Source of the DNA: Omphiscola glabra
Taxonomy: Eukaryota; Mollusca; Gastropoda; Lymnaeidae
NCBI GenBank assembly: GCA_964017045.1
Contig: OZ024804.1
Coordinates: 26,700,348-26,764,347 of the forward strand
Direction of reading: 5' to 3'
DNA: 64,000 bases
The notes under the pieces were generated by a model, which worked only from the letters and a program-made list of their open reading frames with translations, was not told the DNA's origin and made no database searches. Positions 12,301-21,593 of this stretch are shown piece after piece (position 1 is the stretch's first letter; each line of letters opens with the position of its first letter). Position numbers and translations under genes: made by a program.

Positions 12301-15300
12301 CAGACATGTGTTTATTGATAGGTCTCAGGCAATATGCAACTTACTGATGGGTAAATCTTTGACCAACTCCTTGCCATTCCATGTGTAGGTTGGAGCAACC
12401 AGAGGTCGATCAACTAAATTGATCTTCTCCCAAACATTCTCATAATTCTTGATGGCATATGACAGGACACCATCTGTAGCAAGGATAACTTGGAAGGTTG
12501 CTTTCTGTGGCACACAAGAGAAAGTTGAGATGATATTAGAGCAGGTAAGTTGGGTCATTAATTAACACTTAAACTTTCAGGATGTCAATACTTGAAATGA
12601 AATGTTTCAAAGTATAATAAGTCTGTTTAAAAAGCTTGAATACAAACAAAATAAAAGAATAAGCTGGAAACAATTAAGAAAATGACATTTAAAAATAAAG
12701 AAAAAATTATATTTCTGACCATGAGAAATAGAAAAATGAAACAGCTTTGAATAGAGCTATGCTTCGTGGTGTATGATGGTGAATGCTAGAAGAAAATTGG
12801 CAGTGAAAGGAATAGTACAACAAGGTATGTTGAGGCTTTAATTGAGAGACAGGACAATAAGAGAAGAGCATTTCAGAGCTTCCGAAGCAGACAGGACAAA
12901 TGAAAATACAACAAAAAATAGAAACTAGTTAAAAGACTAAGTGTTCGCAAATGCTGTGGAAAGGAAAGCTTGGGTTGAGTGCGACAAACAAAACTGAAGT
13001 CCATTTTTCTTGAACATTATGTCAAGAGAGATGAGTGAGAATGATGAGGTGGAATGAAACGAATAAGGAAGTAGAGACAGCTCAGTCAAGAATAGAGAAG
13101 TTTGTTGAGACCATGCAGCGTAAGTGTGCCATAACTCCCAATTAAATAACTCCCCATTATGGGTAGCATTTTTAATATAGAGCACTGATCTTACCAGACC
13201 TGTTTACCCCCTAACTCTTAAAATCGTACAATAGCATCACAAAATCGTTCAATACATTATCTTAATAGTAAAAAAATAAACATTCAGTATATAAAATAAA
13301 TACACCTCAAAATCGTAAGGGTAAACAGGTCTGTCTTACTGAACCCAGATGATATGAAAGAAATTTAGTAGAAGAGCTCATACCCTGCCCCATTTTTCTA
13401 AACTTCTTTAGAAACACATACAATTTTAAAACTATACATTTCAACAAAATATATGTTTTAACAAATATTAATTACATGGTGACTTTAAAATATTTATCAG
13501 GAGGAAAAATAAACATTTTTAATTGATCTTTCACTGAAAGGAGAAAGAAATTTTTTAATAAGTCTAGCTAGCCACACAGTGGAGTAGCGAGCTTAACTAG
13601 TACCCAGGGCACAATACCTTTTTAGCGCCCCCCCCCCCCCCATTCGAAAACCATACAATATTATATGTAAAATATACCATTTGGCGCCCCTTTGTGAGTA
13701 GCGACCGGGGCATGATGCCCCCCCTTGCCCCCCCTCGCTACGCAGCTGCTAGCCACACAGTGAGATAGCTTACATCATTTAAGTAATTTGCTGCAGGCTT
13801 GGGTTGTGCATCTTTCCATGTGAATGCTACAGCGTACAAAGGTTCAAACCCATCATCCCCCACATTCTTTTTAATGTGTGTCAACAGAGTACTGTCAGCA
13901 CTTGCATTGTCTAATTTAGTTTTGTCCTGAGTGATGAAAACATGTATAAAAAGTCATGACAGGCTGTAAATAAAATACAAAATATTTTCACAAATTCTTC
14001 AATGAATTTCAAAGGATGCTTTTGTCTGATGTCTTTTTATGATGAATAAATTATTTATGGCAGTAATCAATACCAATTTAATTATTATATTGCACCTACA
14101 AATTAAAGTGTTCTCTAACACATCTTGAAAAATTGTAAGTATTTTTTTTTACTTTTAATAGTAATTAGTATAGAAAAATTTAATAAATAATTTTTTTTTT
14201 TTTATTCTTCTACTCTGCCTTCCATGTGGGTCTCCTTTGTCCACTTTTTTAGGAAGCCCATCTGCCACTTCATTTTATGTCATTTAAAGGGAATTTATTT
14301 TTAACAGAGTGTTTTGTCAATTTACTAAAGAGATTTTGCAACTGGACTACCTTAAATAAATGGATTCGATTCTAAATAATTTCTACTCGTCACTACATCT
14401 TGTCAATTCAGTTCAACTAAAAAGTGACTCTATAATTTAAGTGAATTTCTTAATGAATCATAGTGCTCCAACAAATATTTACTTAGATGCTATATTTCTT
14501 TCTTTGCAGGGCAATTTTAAAAGTTTTGATAAGGTTAGGCTAATTATTAAACAGTATAATTATTAGGTACCTCAGTAACATAAAACCAATTCTGGCCTTG
14601 TCTTTCATCAATACTGGCCCAATAGACACCTAGCAACACAGGAATCATTGGCCAGTTGGACAACAGCGGGGGCCTTGACAGCAAAGTTCCTGTGCCCAGA
14701 GAGACATAACCATTCACATAACCCTGTGGACATAGAATATCATGGGTTCAAAATTGAATGCAGACAATTAAACAGTTTAGTGGTAGTATACAAAAAATTA
14801 TTTTTCTAAAAACAGCTTAAAATTAGATTGTGATAAATGAAATCATTAATATTTTTATTTAATATATTAGCTTTGCCATTAATTCTTTAAAGAGATGCAT
14901 AATTTCTCGTAAAAAGCATACATGGTTGAAAACTGCAAAAAGTTGTTTTAAGATTACTGCTTTTCCTCGCAGATCATCAGGTACGCAGAACATAAACTCT
15001 TCAGTTAATCACAGTTAATTAAATTTTATTTTCATTATAAAATGATATGACGAATACATTTATTTGTAATTAGCCCATGTTCGTATCCTAATTCCTATGC
15101 AAAAGTTGGTCTACTTCACATTACACAAAAATACTTACTGAGATTTGTCTGAAGGAAGTATTAAAATATGGAAATGGAATTGGCGTGTTAATCATAAATA
15201 CAGATGTGTCAATTTTTCTTGAGTTAGTTGTTTTGTTGTAGTCAGGCCACAGGATGATAACTAAAAAATAAAACTGGGTCAATTATCAGTTGCATGTTGT

Positions 15301-18300
15301 AACACAAAACAAGATCTGTACAAATCAAAATTTCATTTTCCCAAAATCTGTTTTTAAAATGTCATATGTGTATTCTAAAATTAAATGGTGTAACAAAGGA
15401 TAAGCTATTGACACCAGTATAATATGATTTTTCAAAATGTCTTTATAACAAGTAACTCTACTTTCACAAGTTTTACAATGCACAATGACATTGAAAATTA
15501 GTTCTTTCGTTTTGAAAATCATCTTACAAGTTTTTAAGTTACACTTCCTTTATCAAATCATTTTTTTTATTAAAGTAATGTTAAATCCAATAACACTCTG
15601 AAATCAGCCTACCAATGATTTCAATATTACCCAATAAAAACACTAAAAACTAACAATTCAACTGCAGAGGATCCTAATTTTCACCAGAGTAATTTAAATT
15701 TTTCACAATAAATAACAAATTTACTTTGGCAAAGTTCATTGACTTTTTCAAAACCATCATTACAGTTGCAGACATGGCTGCCATTCGTATTGGCACATAG
15801 TGAGTTTTCCGGGCATGGATTTTTGTTGGCTTCACATTCATTTATGTCTGTGGAAGAGTTCAGGCAGATGTTAGTTATTCAGATGACACTGGTGAAAATG
15901 TATGTGTTGCTGAAATCTTAAGATCAGATAAAAATCATTTTTACAAAAATGCAAATCTTAAAAACAAATTTTGGAAATTTTTTATTTTATTTATCACCAA
16001 TAAGGGTTTCGAGATTTCAAAACAGCGCCTGAAAAATACTTGATAGTCTAGTTATTATACTTGATAGTGTAGTTATTATTCTGGGTTGCTGAAAAATACT
16101 TGATAGTGTAGTTATTTTTCTAAGTTGCTGAAAAATACTTGATAGTGTAGTTATTATTCTAAGTTGCTGAAAAATACTTGATAGTGTAGTTATTATTCTA
16201 AGTTGGGTGTGGGGATCTTTTCAAGAATTAGCTCCATTAATCTTATGTTAAATGGTTCAGTGCATATTTCTAAACATTTGGAATAGCAATCACGACTGTA
16301 TACTTCTTAACCAATAATGGGGATAACTCTTAATAAAATCTGTGACAAAACAAGACAACAGAGAGTAGAACTTTCAAGATATAAAAAACTGACCAATAAT
16401 AGGTACTCCAACTCAAATTTTCAAATACATGTGACACAGACAAAGAGCATATCATTGGAAAGAGCTGGCTTTAAGCTTTCCAATGACACCAAGATAATCT
16501 TTCTATCTTTTATAGGAGAAAAGTTATGAATTTTTTAGTGATTTATTTTCCCCCACTATTTGGCTTTGTATTTAATTATTAAAACTGTGATCGCATTATT
16601 ACTCTTTTGGTACTATTTTGCTTGTATCTTTTTGGCTATTAAAGTTAGAGCTATCAAATTTGGAGGAGACATTTACAATACAATGTTTAACAAAATAAAA
16701 CACATGAATTGTGAATTAACTTATTATATTTGATTAAATATGACTTTATGAGTATATGTCGTGGATAACGACAATTGGCGAAAAATTTAATTTTTCCAGA
16801 AATAACATAATTACTCAAGTAATAAAGCTACTGCTATTAAATTTTCAATACAAACTATTTTCTATAACATAATAGTAAGTTCAAAACAGTTGTAGACCTA
16901 CTAATCTATCTGAGCAATGGTCTCACTTGTATTTGTTTCTCTGGTTCTATAACCAGTAGGTTCTTAGCCACTAATTCATCTGCTACCAAATAATATATAT
17001 TTATGTAGTACATGCTTGATTCACATAGAAGCTGGCACCAAAATAAAAATGGTTTGATATATTAAAAACAAATTGAAATGTGCTATCTTTCCTTTATCCT
17101 GATTTATTATCTATGGAAGTCTTTGTCTGAACTTCTTCATCAATTGTAAAAATTAATTGTAAAAATGTGTTTCCTGCCACTTACCTGTATCACAATTGGT
17201 CCCACTATATCCTTTCTCACAATCACACTTGTAACTTGTGCCAGCATTTACCTGTATCGCATTTAGTGCCACTATATCCTTTCTCACAATCGCACTTTTA
17301 ACTTGTACCAAACTTACCTATATCACAATTAGTGCCACTGTATCCTTTCTCACAATCACACTTGTATCCCCCATGTAGTTCACTACAACTCCCATGAATA
17401 CATGGCTTAGGAGCACATTCCTGAACATCTGAAATTGTGCAGAAAAGTTGAAAGAGAAACTTGCTAATGGAAAAAAAATCTAAATAGTAATAAGTTATCT
17501 GAATAATTCAACATTTATATGAAAGTAGAGTATGTATTTCATTAGCTACTTTCATCATAGTTGATGTAAAAGTTAAACAGAGGTGTCTTATTTTTTAGAT
17601 TTATTTGACAAAATAATTTTGAAATACAAAAAAAAATAAAAAATTAAAATATATAAATTGAGTGCAATTTTATCTTCAATATGCCACTATAAAAATCTAT
17701 GTTGTGCACTATTATAACATTTAAAAAATGTATAAATATTTTTTAATATGTTCTGTGAAAAAAATGTCATCTGATTTGTAATATATTGTCCTACTTCTGA
17801 AAATTGTGTTTTAATTTACATTTAAAATATTTGTTTTTAATTATTTATGGGTGTATTATTTTATATTTAGAATCACATTTTTGAAAATGTTATATTTTGT
17901 ATGGGTGATTCAAGAAAATGTTTGCTACCTTTTTTTTTAAATTGCAACCACAACAAACTAAATAGGATACGCCCTTTAGAAAAAAAGGTGTCTATATTTG
18001 TTTACAAAATTATTTTTTTTCAGCAGATATATATATAATAATATAGTCTATATTCACAAATAAAATATATTGACAAGTCTCTATCCCATTTCATTTATCA
18101 TAAAAACTAAAACTAAAGCTTTTACATTTAACTCAAACAGCAAAACTGCTATTTTAAACTCTTCTCATATCACACTACCTGTGCTACAGTCATCCCCAGT
18201 CCAACCAGATTTGCAGCTGTTGCAGAAGTAATGCAATGGACGGTCAAGTTTTACATAACAGATTCCTTCATTCATACAGGGGTTTGGATCACAATAATTG

Positions 18301-20714
18301 ATTTCTGTAAATATTGGTCAAAATTATTTTTCTTTTTTAAATTTTTAAGGCAATACATTGAGCTGAATTTTAAAAGATAATTTATTAGGAAGCTTTTTAA
18401 AAAAAAAATTATATATATGAAGCTTTTCATTTATTATTATTTTTTTTAATAATATTATTAGGCAGCTTTTTTTTTAAACTCCAAATGTGTATCTTGAAAA
18501 TTGGCATCTTAACTTGCTTGAGGATTCATATTTTATTATTGAAACAGTTGCATACTGTCAGCCTTGACTCTCTTTAATGCTAGAGATCACTGTGCAGTAG
18601 CCACACAGGTCATCGTGCAGTAGTCACACAGATCATTGTTCAGTGGCTTAACAAGTCAGTGTGCAGTGGCTACACAGCTAATTGTGCAGAAGCTACACCA
18701 GCCATTGTGCAGTATCTGCAGAAGTCATTATGCAGTAGCCACAGATGTCACATGCAGAAGTAACAAAGCTCATGGTGCAGTAGCCACACACACAGGTTAC
18801 TGTGCAGTAACCACACAGTACCACACAGGTTATTGTGCAGAACATTTTTAACTTGTCCATTGGCCACAATCACAAAGGTCATTGTGCAGTAGCAAAAATT
18901 TCATATATGGATCTCACACCCCTGTATTGTATCCCCCCCCCCCCCAACATACACACATTTCATTATATTCCCAATGCAAAGCTGAGACAATGGAATCACT
19001 CACTCTCTGTACAGTTGTCACCTCTCCAAGACAAAGCACAGCTACAGTTGTAGCCACTGGCATTGCTTGTACAATTTCCTAGATTTTCGCAGGGATTATT
19101 CTTACAGTGGTCAATACCTGTGGAGAAAGTTGTTTTTTTAAATAAACGATCATTTTAAATGTTTTCTGGAATATGAAAGTTAAGTTGAGCGCGTTTTTAC
19201 GCCCTAAACATCACCATTATATAAAAAATAGGTCATTATTAAATTACTTTGATGTTGTCAAATCGTGTCTTTTATTCTCATAAATAAGACTTACTTGGAA
19301 ACCTTTGAATGATGTAAAGTAAATTGAGGAATTATAATTTTTACATTTTTTTAATGTATTCAAAACTATTAATTTTTCGTTTCCGTTGATTTGAAATTAG
19401 GATGCCCTAATGACCTAAATAATAAGTGTTAGATATGATTTAACAACCGTTGAAATTTTATTTTAAAAATAATTATCAACGTAGCAACCTTTTAACACAG
19501 TTGATCCCACTGGCTCAATCATTATGCAAAACCCACACAGGTCATTGTGTGGTAGCGACAGAGGTCATTTTAGACGTTTTTCGCCCTTAGTTTAGTTTTG
19601 AAAATGTAAAAATTGGGAGAAATTGCTTCGACTGAGAATCGAACCTTGTGTCCATCCATAGTTCTTGTGAGAGATATCAGTAGTGCTGCCATTAATCGCT
19701 TGTTACATTTTTTTCTACATTAAAATTTTATTTTAATGCGCTGTTGTCGGAAATAGGCGTCCATTTCTTTTTCAGCCTGACTCGGAAAATTGTTCAACTG
19801 GGTAACTTAGACCAATTGTTGGATATTGTAAATAGTAATTTGGTGGGGAAATGCATATTTGACCGGTGTCTTTAATCTTTCTACAAAAAATGACAACAAC
19901 AAAATTAATCTATTTTCATTTTTGAGTGTACCAAAAAGCCACCCCCTTTTTTTTTTCATCCTCCTGATCCCTTCTTTCAATGATAGCACCGACCAGTACT
20001 GATCGATATAACTGGGTCAAATCGTGTACATTTTTTAACAATTAGTTTCCTATGCCTATAGGCCTAAGTCATACTTTAAAGTAATTACTTACCCTGTGTT
20101 GTTGTTGCAGCAGCTGTCGTAGGGGCAGGGGTTGTAGGGGTATGGGTTGTGAGGGCTGGAGTTGTGGGTACTGCTATGGAGCTACTGGATTCGTGTGCTT
20201 CCGTTTGCGTCGAGGTCGGGGTAATAGCTGCCGACGATGATGTGTTAGAACCGTGGTAGGGTATCCCCGTTGTGTCTGCGGCGTAAGATGCGGTGGTAGA
20301 GGCGGTGATGGCTGTGTATGCAGCTGACGAGCCCATTAAATCCGTAGACGAGGCGGATGACAACAACATACTCGAATTCGTCAACGCCACGGTTGTTTCC
20401 AAGGCCGGTGTTGAAGACGAGGACGCAACAGTTGTTACCCCCGATGTCGATGACGTCTGCAGCACGGGTGGCAATGGCAACGAAATACTGGCTGTCGTTG
20501 ATGCGATTGGATCAGCAGGTGGCTGGGTTGTAGCAGACGTTGGTGCCGTTGAAGCGGAAGTGACCGAATCGGACGATGCCAAGCTGGGCGAGCTTGACTC
20601 TAGAGCAGTGCTCTCAGACGATGAGCTGGTCGTGCTCTGACCACGAACCAAAAGGCATAGCATCAATAAAGAAATAACCCCATCGATAATCCGCAATCGA
20701 TTCAATAAGCCCAT
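194..20714 (-). CDS. MUC4-like mucin gene (mucin, EGF, NIDO, AMOP, VWD), 5' part, 21 exons
   Basis: Exons were read on the minus strand from splice borders. Coding parts are 20093-20714, 19004-19117, 18179-18304, 17318-17428, 15725-15847, 15139-15260, 14571-14723, 13774-13926, 12345-12504, 11775-11923, 11536-11642, 10981-11135, 10533-10623, 10109-10184, 8973-9122, 8058-8244, 6729-6865, 3272-3395, 1989-2135, 907-1113 and 194-367. All borders are GT-AG and every phase matches the next exon, giving about 1,129 residues. Order: signal peptide and mucin segment (1-207), EGF x4 (208-365), NIDO (about 366-561), AMOP (about 562-700), VWD (about 699-870), linker, Cys-rich EGF-like exon. NIDO-AMOP-VWD is the core of vertebrate MUC4 and of invertebrate mucin-like proteins, which are secreted or membrane-tethered. 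The EGF domains stand before NIDO, unlike human MUC4. The 3' end, including any transmembrane segment, is outside the window. A role in mucus, epithelial surface or extracellular matrix is inference. Confidence 0.9.
907..1113 (-). CDS. Exon 20: beta segment ending in a Cys cluster
   Basis: A 207-base phase 1-1 exon coding NNSFTWNLTAG...GYPFSLTFYALDEQ...INICLCEKTDQCQFEF. The closing CLC...C is the usual entry to the Cys-rich part of MUC4-type proteins. Acceptor TTTTTATTCATAG, donor GTAAGAGA. Confidence 0.82.
1356..1664. repeat. 18-bp minisatellite in intron 19 (about 17 copies)
   Basis: Unit CAGGGTCAGGACCACTGT with A/G and C/A variants. Because 18 is a multiple of three and has no stops, it is open in several frames (minus strand: runs of PDSGPD and PDSVPD). 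It lies between two exons that already join in phase, so it is taken as intronic. Confidence 0.9.
1989..2135 (-). CDS. Exon 19: NQPPVF-type beta segment
   Basis: A 147-base phase 1-1 exon coding SQPPVFTNSLNEVNINQSVPYHLIL...FSKEGLIAVAGSS. The PPVF start resembles the immunoglobulin- or cadherin-like segment found after VWD in this family. Acceptor TCACCTGCAG, donor GTTAGTTG. Confidence 0.8.
2364..2549. repeat. 37-bp tandem repeat in intron 18 (5 copies)
   Basis: Five copies of a 37-bp unit containing CATACCCACTAATGATAT. Only a few substitutions separate the copies, so it is young. Confidence 0.9.
3272..3395 (-). CDS. Exon 18: Cys-containing linker
   Basis: A 124-base exon (phase 0 to 1) coding AEELCVDDLFCWQDYHLQRDNASAIETRNQS... 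The C-x5-C-x-D pattern and following N-glycosylation sites match the segment after VWD in MUC4-type proteins. Acceptor TTATCTAACAG, donor GTAAGTAC. Confidence 0.82.
3939..6626. mobile_element. 2.69-kb TTAA-flanked DNA element in intron 17
   Basis: The ends are inverted: left GGGGAGGTGTGGATGA, right end read outward GGGGAGGTGCGGGTGA (18 of 21 matching). TTAA abuts both ends (3935-3938 and 6627-6630). A copy of the target without the element exists at 6683-6720, which proves the junctions. TTAA duplication is the hallmark of piggyBac-type transposition, although the GGGG terminus is not the common piggyBac end. No transposase frame is visible, only AT-rich short frames, so it is probably non-autonomous. 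Confidence 0.75.
6627..6750. repeat. 68-bp tandem duplication covering the end of exon 17
   Basis: Two 68-bp copies, 6627-6682 (its first 12 bases before TTAA lie at 3923-3934, left of the transposon) and 6683-6750. The second contains the functional exon end and donor; in the first the donor GT has become AT. Confidence 0.8.
6729..6865 (-). CDS. Exon 17: post-VWD linker (WRV...F.P block)
   Basis: A 137-base exon (phase 1 to 0). The reading frame begins WRVNSSEGTQFFASPAPSSS and continues with an amphipathic stretch (SIKRIKEQMNDSLVEAM). A WxV-S-xx-xFF start directly after VWD is typical of the MUC4 family. Donor GTAATAAG. The last 24 or so coding bases and the donor are tandemly duplicated downstream with the donor GT mutated to AT. 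Confidence 0.82.
8058..8244 (-). CDS. Exon 16: end of VWD domain
   Basis: A 187-base exon (phase 0 to 1) coding ISEKSGILSHQIYVYS...TTVGLMGTRDMNKSNDFMLKNGTLI... GLMGTRD-NKSNDF corresponds to the VWD block GLLGxxNGDxxDDF, with a basic residue where the calcium-site Asp often stands. Donor GTAAGTTG. Confidence 0.87.
8973..9122 (-). CDS. Exon 15: VWD domain, middle
   Basis: A 150-base phase 0-0 exon coding SPAVDNIFLFSVQDNKLIGAYKN...NSLVVISTSCTVK. It is less conserved, placed by phase and by its position between clear VWD blocks. Acceptor CATCAACTTTAG, donor GTAAAACT. Confidence 0.82.
9180..9480. repeat. Dispersed repeat, copy 1 (intron 14)
   Basis: Diverged relative of 25145-25480: shared blocks include TTCAAAACTG, AAGCTTAAA, GTAGGCCATCT and TATAATTCGTT in the same order and spacing. 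The plus-strand frame also keeps a short similar peptide (YFCMRQAFKT here, YFCTRHKFKT there). Family unknown. Confidence 0.6.
10109..10184 (-). CDS. Exon 14: VWD domain, LQGRT block
   Basis: A 76-base exon (phase 2 to 0) coding GIELQGRTVKSVNGTTTHFSSYAFK. The QGRT strand after the GDPH exon follows the MUC4 VWD order. Acceptor AAAAAATGTAG, donor GTAAGCTT. Confidence 0.85.
10533..10623 (-). CDS. Exon 13: start of VWD domain with GDPH motif
   Basis: A 91-base exon (phase 1 to 2) coding GFGFGDPHMYTFDG...FSFQGVGDYVVFKS. GDPHxxTFDG and F-GVGDYV are the first two conserved VWD blocks. In several mucins the GDPH sequence is an autoproteolysis site between Asp and Pro. Here the motif is complete; cleavage is inferred only. 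Confidence 0.92.
10981..11135 (-). CDS. Exon 12: AMOP to VWD linker
   Basis: A 155-base exon (phase 2 to 1) coding HGLLIKNTQDAGVPLPTGYENILQSCKPALYEWFF...C. This follows CCY with the G-L-I pattern seen in MUC4-type proteins before VWD. Acceptor TTTACTCTTAG, donor GTAAGGCA. Confidence 0.85.
11536..11642 (-). CDS. Exon 11: second half of AMOP domain
   Basis: A 107-base exon (phase 0 to 2) coding VSEDFRFVINGTSCYNSR...LKQKCCYD. The CCY triplet near the end is the conserved closing Cys pair of AMOP. Acceptor CTTTTTAAG, donor GTGAGTTA. Confidence 0.87.
11775..11923 (-). CDS. Exon 10: first half of AMOP domain
   Basis: A 149-base exon (phase 1 to 0) rich in Asn, ending KLLPACPCNQKQ. The LPxCPC motif is diagnostic of AMOP (adhesion-associated domain of MUC4 and other proteins). 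Several N-x-S/T sites are visible. Acceptor TTTCTTTCAG, donor GTAAAAAA. Confidence 0.88.
12345..12504 (-). CDS. Exon 9: end of NIDO domain
   Basis: A 160-base exon (phase 0 to 1) coding KATFQVILATDGVLSYAIKNYENVWEK... TFQVIL-TDG--SYAI--Y is the final conserved NIDO block. Acceptor TGTGCCACAG, donor GTAAGTTG. Confidence 0.9.
13577..13748. mobile_element. hAT-type miniature element, family CAGTGGCGTAGCGAG, copy 1 (intron 8)
   Basis: The ends are CAGTGGAGTAGCGAG and, inverted, CAGCTGCGTAGCGAG. The sequence CTAGCCACA is present on both sides (13568-13576 and 13749-13757), consistent with the 8-bp duplication of hAT elements. The body is shared with 37757-37933. Confidence 0.8.
13774..13926 (-). 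CDS. Exon 8: NIDO domain, continued
   Basis: A 153-base phase 0-0 exon of the same length as exon 7, coding DKTKLDNASADSTLL...FEPLYAVAFTWKDAQPKP. The LYAVAFTW strand fits the conserved NIDO segment ending in a TW pair. Acceptor ATCACTCAG, donor GTAAGCTA. A hAT-type miniature element (13577-13748) sits 26 bases into the following intron. Confidence 0.88.
14571..14723 (-). CDS. Exon 7: NIDO domain, central part
   Basis: A 153-base phase 0-0 exon coding GYVNGYVSLGTGTLL...PMIPVLLGVYWASIDERQGQNWFYVTE. VNGYVSLG followed by pressure-like hydrophobics and an A-DIDxR-like step is the NIDO signature (NNGYLSFG ... PFWADVDTR ... VYYRE). Acceptor ATGTCCACAG, donor GTACCTAA. Confidence 0.9.
15139..15260 (-). 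CDS. Exon 6: start of NIDO domain
   Basis: A 122-base exon (phase 1 to 0) coding IILWPDYN...PIPFPYFNTSFRQIS. The small hydrophobic strand and the PFPYFN-type motif match the first strands of nidogen-like (NIDO) domains. Acceptor ATTTTTTAG, donor GTAAGTAT. Confidence 0.85.
15725..15847 (-). CDS. Exon 5: calcium-binding-type EGF domain
   Basis: A 123-base phase 1-1 exon beginning INECEANKNPCPENSLC and ending CNCNDGFEKVNELC. The (D)INEC start and an Asn after Cys3 fit the calcium-binding EGF subclass. Acceptor CTTCCACAG, donor GTAAATTT. It directly precedes the NIDO exons. Confidence 0.88.
16028..16207. repeat. 39-bp tandem repeat in intron 4 (about 4.5 copies)
   Basis: Unit containing GAAAAATACTTGATAGTG, with one shortened first copy. 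Confidence 0.85.
17185..17317 (-). pseudogene. Two decayed tandem copies of the 3' half of EGF exon 4, each with a donor
   Basis: Two units of 66 and 67 bases repeat the final part of exon 4 (segment coding YKCDCEKGYSGTNC) and the following GTAA donor. Reading on from exon 4 through its own donor meets a stop within nine codons, and the first copy also has TTAAAAG where the others have TTACAAG, so these copies are not read as part of the exon. They could act as decoy donors. Partial duplication that includes a splice site is seen directly; use of the extra donors is untested. Confidence 0.75.
17318..17428 (-). CDS. Exon 4: EGF domain 3
   Basis: A 111-base phase 1-1 exon with six Cys (ECAPKPCIHGSC...KCDCEKGYSGTNC). 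Acceptor AATTTCAG, donor GTAAGTTTGG. Its 3' half and donor are repeated twice more directly downstream on the minus strand, at 17252-17317 and 17185-17251. Confidence 0.9.
   Translation of the reverse strand: MFRNVLLSHVFMGVVVNYMGDTSVIVRKDTVALIVI
18179..18304 (-). CDS. Exon 3: EGF domain 2
   Basis: A 126-base phase 1-1 exon with six Cys (YCDPNPCMNEGIC...CNSCKSGWTGDDC), an EGF module with an enlarged loop between Cys3 and Cys4. Acceptor TATTTACAG, donor GTAGTGTG. Confidence 0.88.
18575..18895. repeat. Degenerate ~24-bp repeat in intron 2
   Basis: Irregular copies of a motif like CACACAGGTCATTGTGCAGT. A stray copy lies at 19530-19570 in intron 1. High divergence suggests an old array. Confidence 0.7.
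19004..19117 (-). CDS. Exon 2: EGF domain 1
   Basis: A 114-base phase 1-1 exon encoding one EGF module with six Cys (HCKNNPCENLGNC...CSC...GDNC). Acceptor TCTCCACAG, donor GTGAGTGA. One domain per symmetric exon is the usual layout for EGF modules and permits exon shuffling. Confidence 0.9.
19610..19715 (-). other. Possible tRNA-derived SINE fragment (intron 1)
   Basis: On the minus strand a perfect B-box type sequence GGTTCGATTCTC follows a tRNA-like arm region. The A box is not convincing. May be a decayed SINE head. Confidence 0.3.
20093..20714 (-). CDS. Exon 1: signal peptide and Ser/Thr-rich mucin segment
   Basis: The ATG is at 20714. Residues 1-26 (MGLLNRLRIIDGVISLLMLC...) form a classical signal peptide with a hydrophobic core, followed by about 180 residues dominated by Ser, Thr, Ala and Pro, as expected for a dense O-glycosylation segment. 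There is no Cys in the mucin part and the repeats are irregular. The exon ends in phase 1 at a strong donor (GTAAGTAATT). The plus-strand open frame 20293-20640 is a shadow of this low-complexity coding sequence. Confidence 0.9.
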
Positions 20715-20796
20715 GGTTTAATCTGTTTATAAATCCAAAACGAATTTTATTTTAAATAAAAACAACACAAATGAATGGCACTTGAAATGTAATGAA

Positions 20797-20803
20797 TTTT
20801 ATA
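20797..20803 (-). promoter_or_regulatory. Candidate TATA box of the MUC4-like gene
   Basis: TATAAAA lies on the minus strand about 83 bases before the ATG. A start site 25-30 bases downstream would give a 5' UTR of roughly 55 bases. Position and motif are seen; function is inferred, and AT-rich DNA yields such motifs by chance. Confidence 0.3.
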
Positions 20804-20829
20804 AACTCCTAGGTGTCAGGTTAACCTCA

Positions 20830-21590
20830 TGTTTGCGTCCAATCACCGAGCAATGCGAGGACCTTACAGGAGTTCAATAGAGTTGGTAACTGATTAGGTT
20901 TTTTTATCTTCCTGCTCTGAAACATACCACAAAAAAAAAATTAATTTTGGAAGCCAGTATAAAACAAAAGTGTAGGAGTGGCGGGTAAACTTCAAACTTC
21001 AAGCAGATATTCCAACAAACATATTTGTCTTCACTCTAATGTTTTGAATTTTTAATTCGATTGATTAAAATATTTCTCACGATCAATGTTATCTATTGTA
21101 CAGGAGCATCAACAAAGGGTGAGAGGGGAAGGAAGCAGTTGCTTTCAATCTGAGATAGGGGGTAATAAAATCCCTACATACCTGCCTTTTGAATTTTTTG
21201 AGGTAACAAAATGAACACGGGAAAGAACATAACAATTACTCAATTTTTATTTTTTTAATTTATTTTTTTTGGGGGGAGGAAAAAAAGTGTGGGGGGGGGT
21301 GGTTGTATGGATGAAACAAGGGTATATGAACTCCAATCCTTTAGTAAGGAACGGCACGTTTTTTGACTTCGCAGCTAACCAACACCCTAAATCTCTAAAC
21401 GAATTTTAAGAATTAAACCATTATTTTTAAAAATATAGGCCTACTTACATTTATTTTTTGAATAATGAGAAGATTTGATAATTTTATTTGCTCAACATGT
21501 GAACTCGTTTGTTATCAATATTATTATTGAATAGTCATCAATATTGTAATTTTTTTTTAAACTCTACATTTGTTTGTTTATTGGCTGCAC
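20830..21590. other. Upstream flank of the MUC4-like gene, no feature
   Basis: AT-rich sequence with poly-A, poly-T and a G-rich run near 21270-21300. No coding or repeat feature recognised beyond these runs. Confidence 0.5.
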
Positions 21591-21593
21591 CTA

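Noticed and set aside
20293..20640. 115-codon plus-strand frame opposite exon 1
   Set aside because: Shadow of the Ser/Thr-rich mucin coding sequence.
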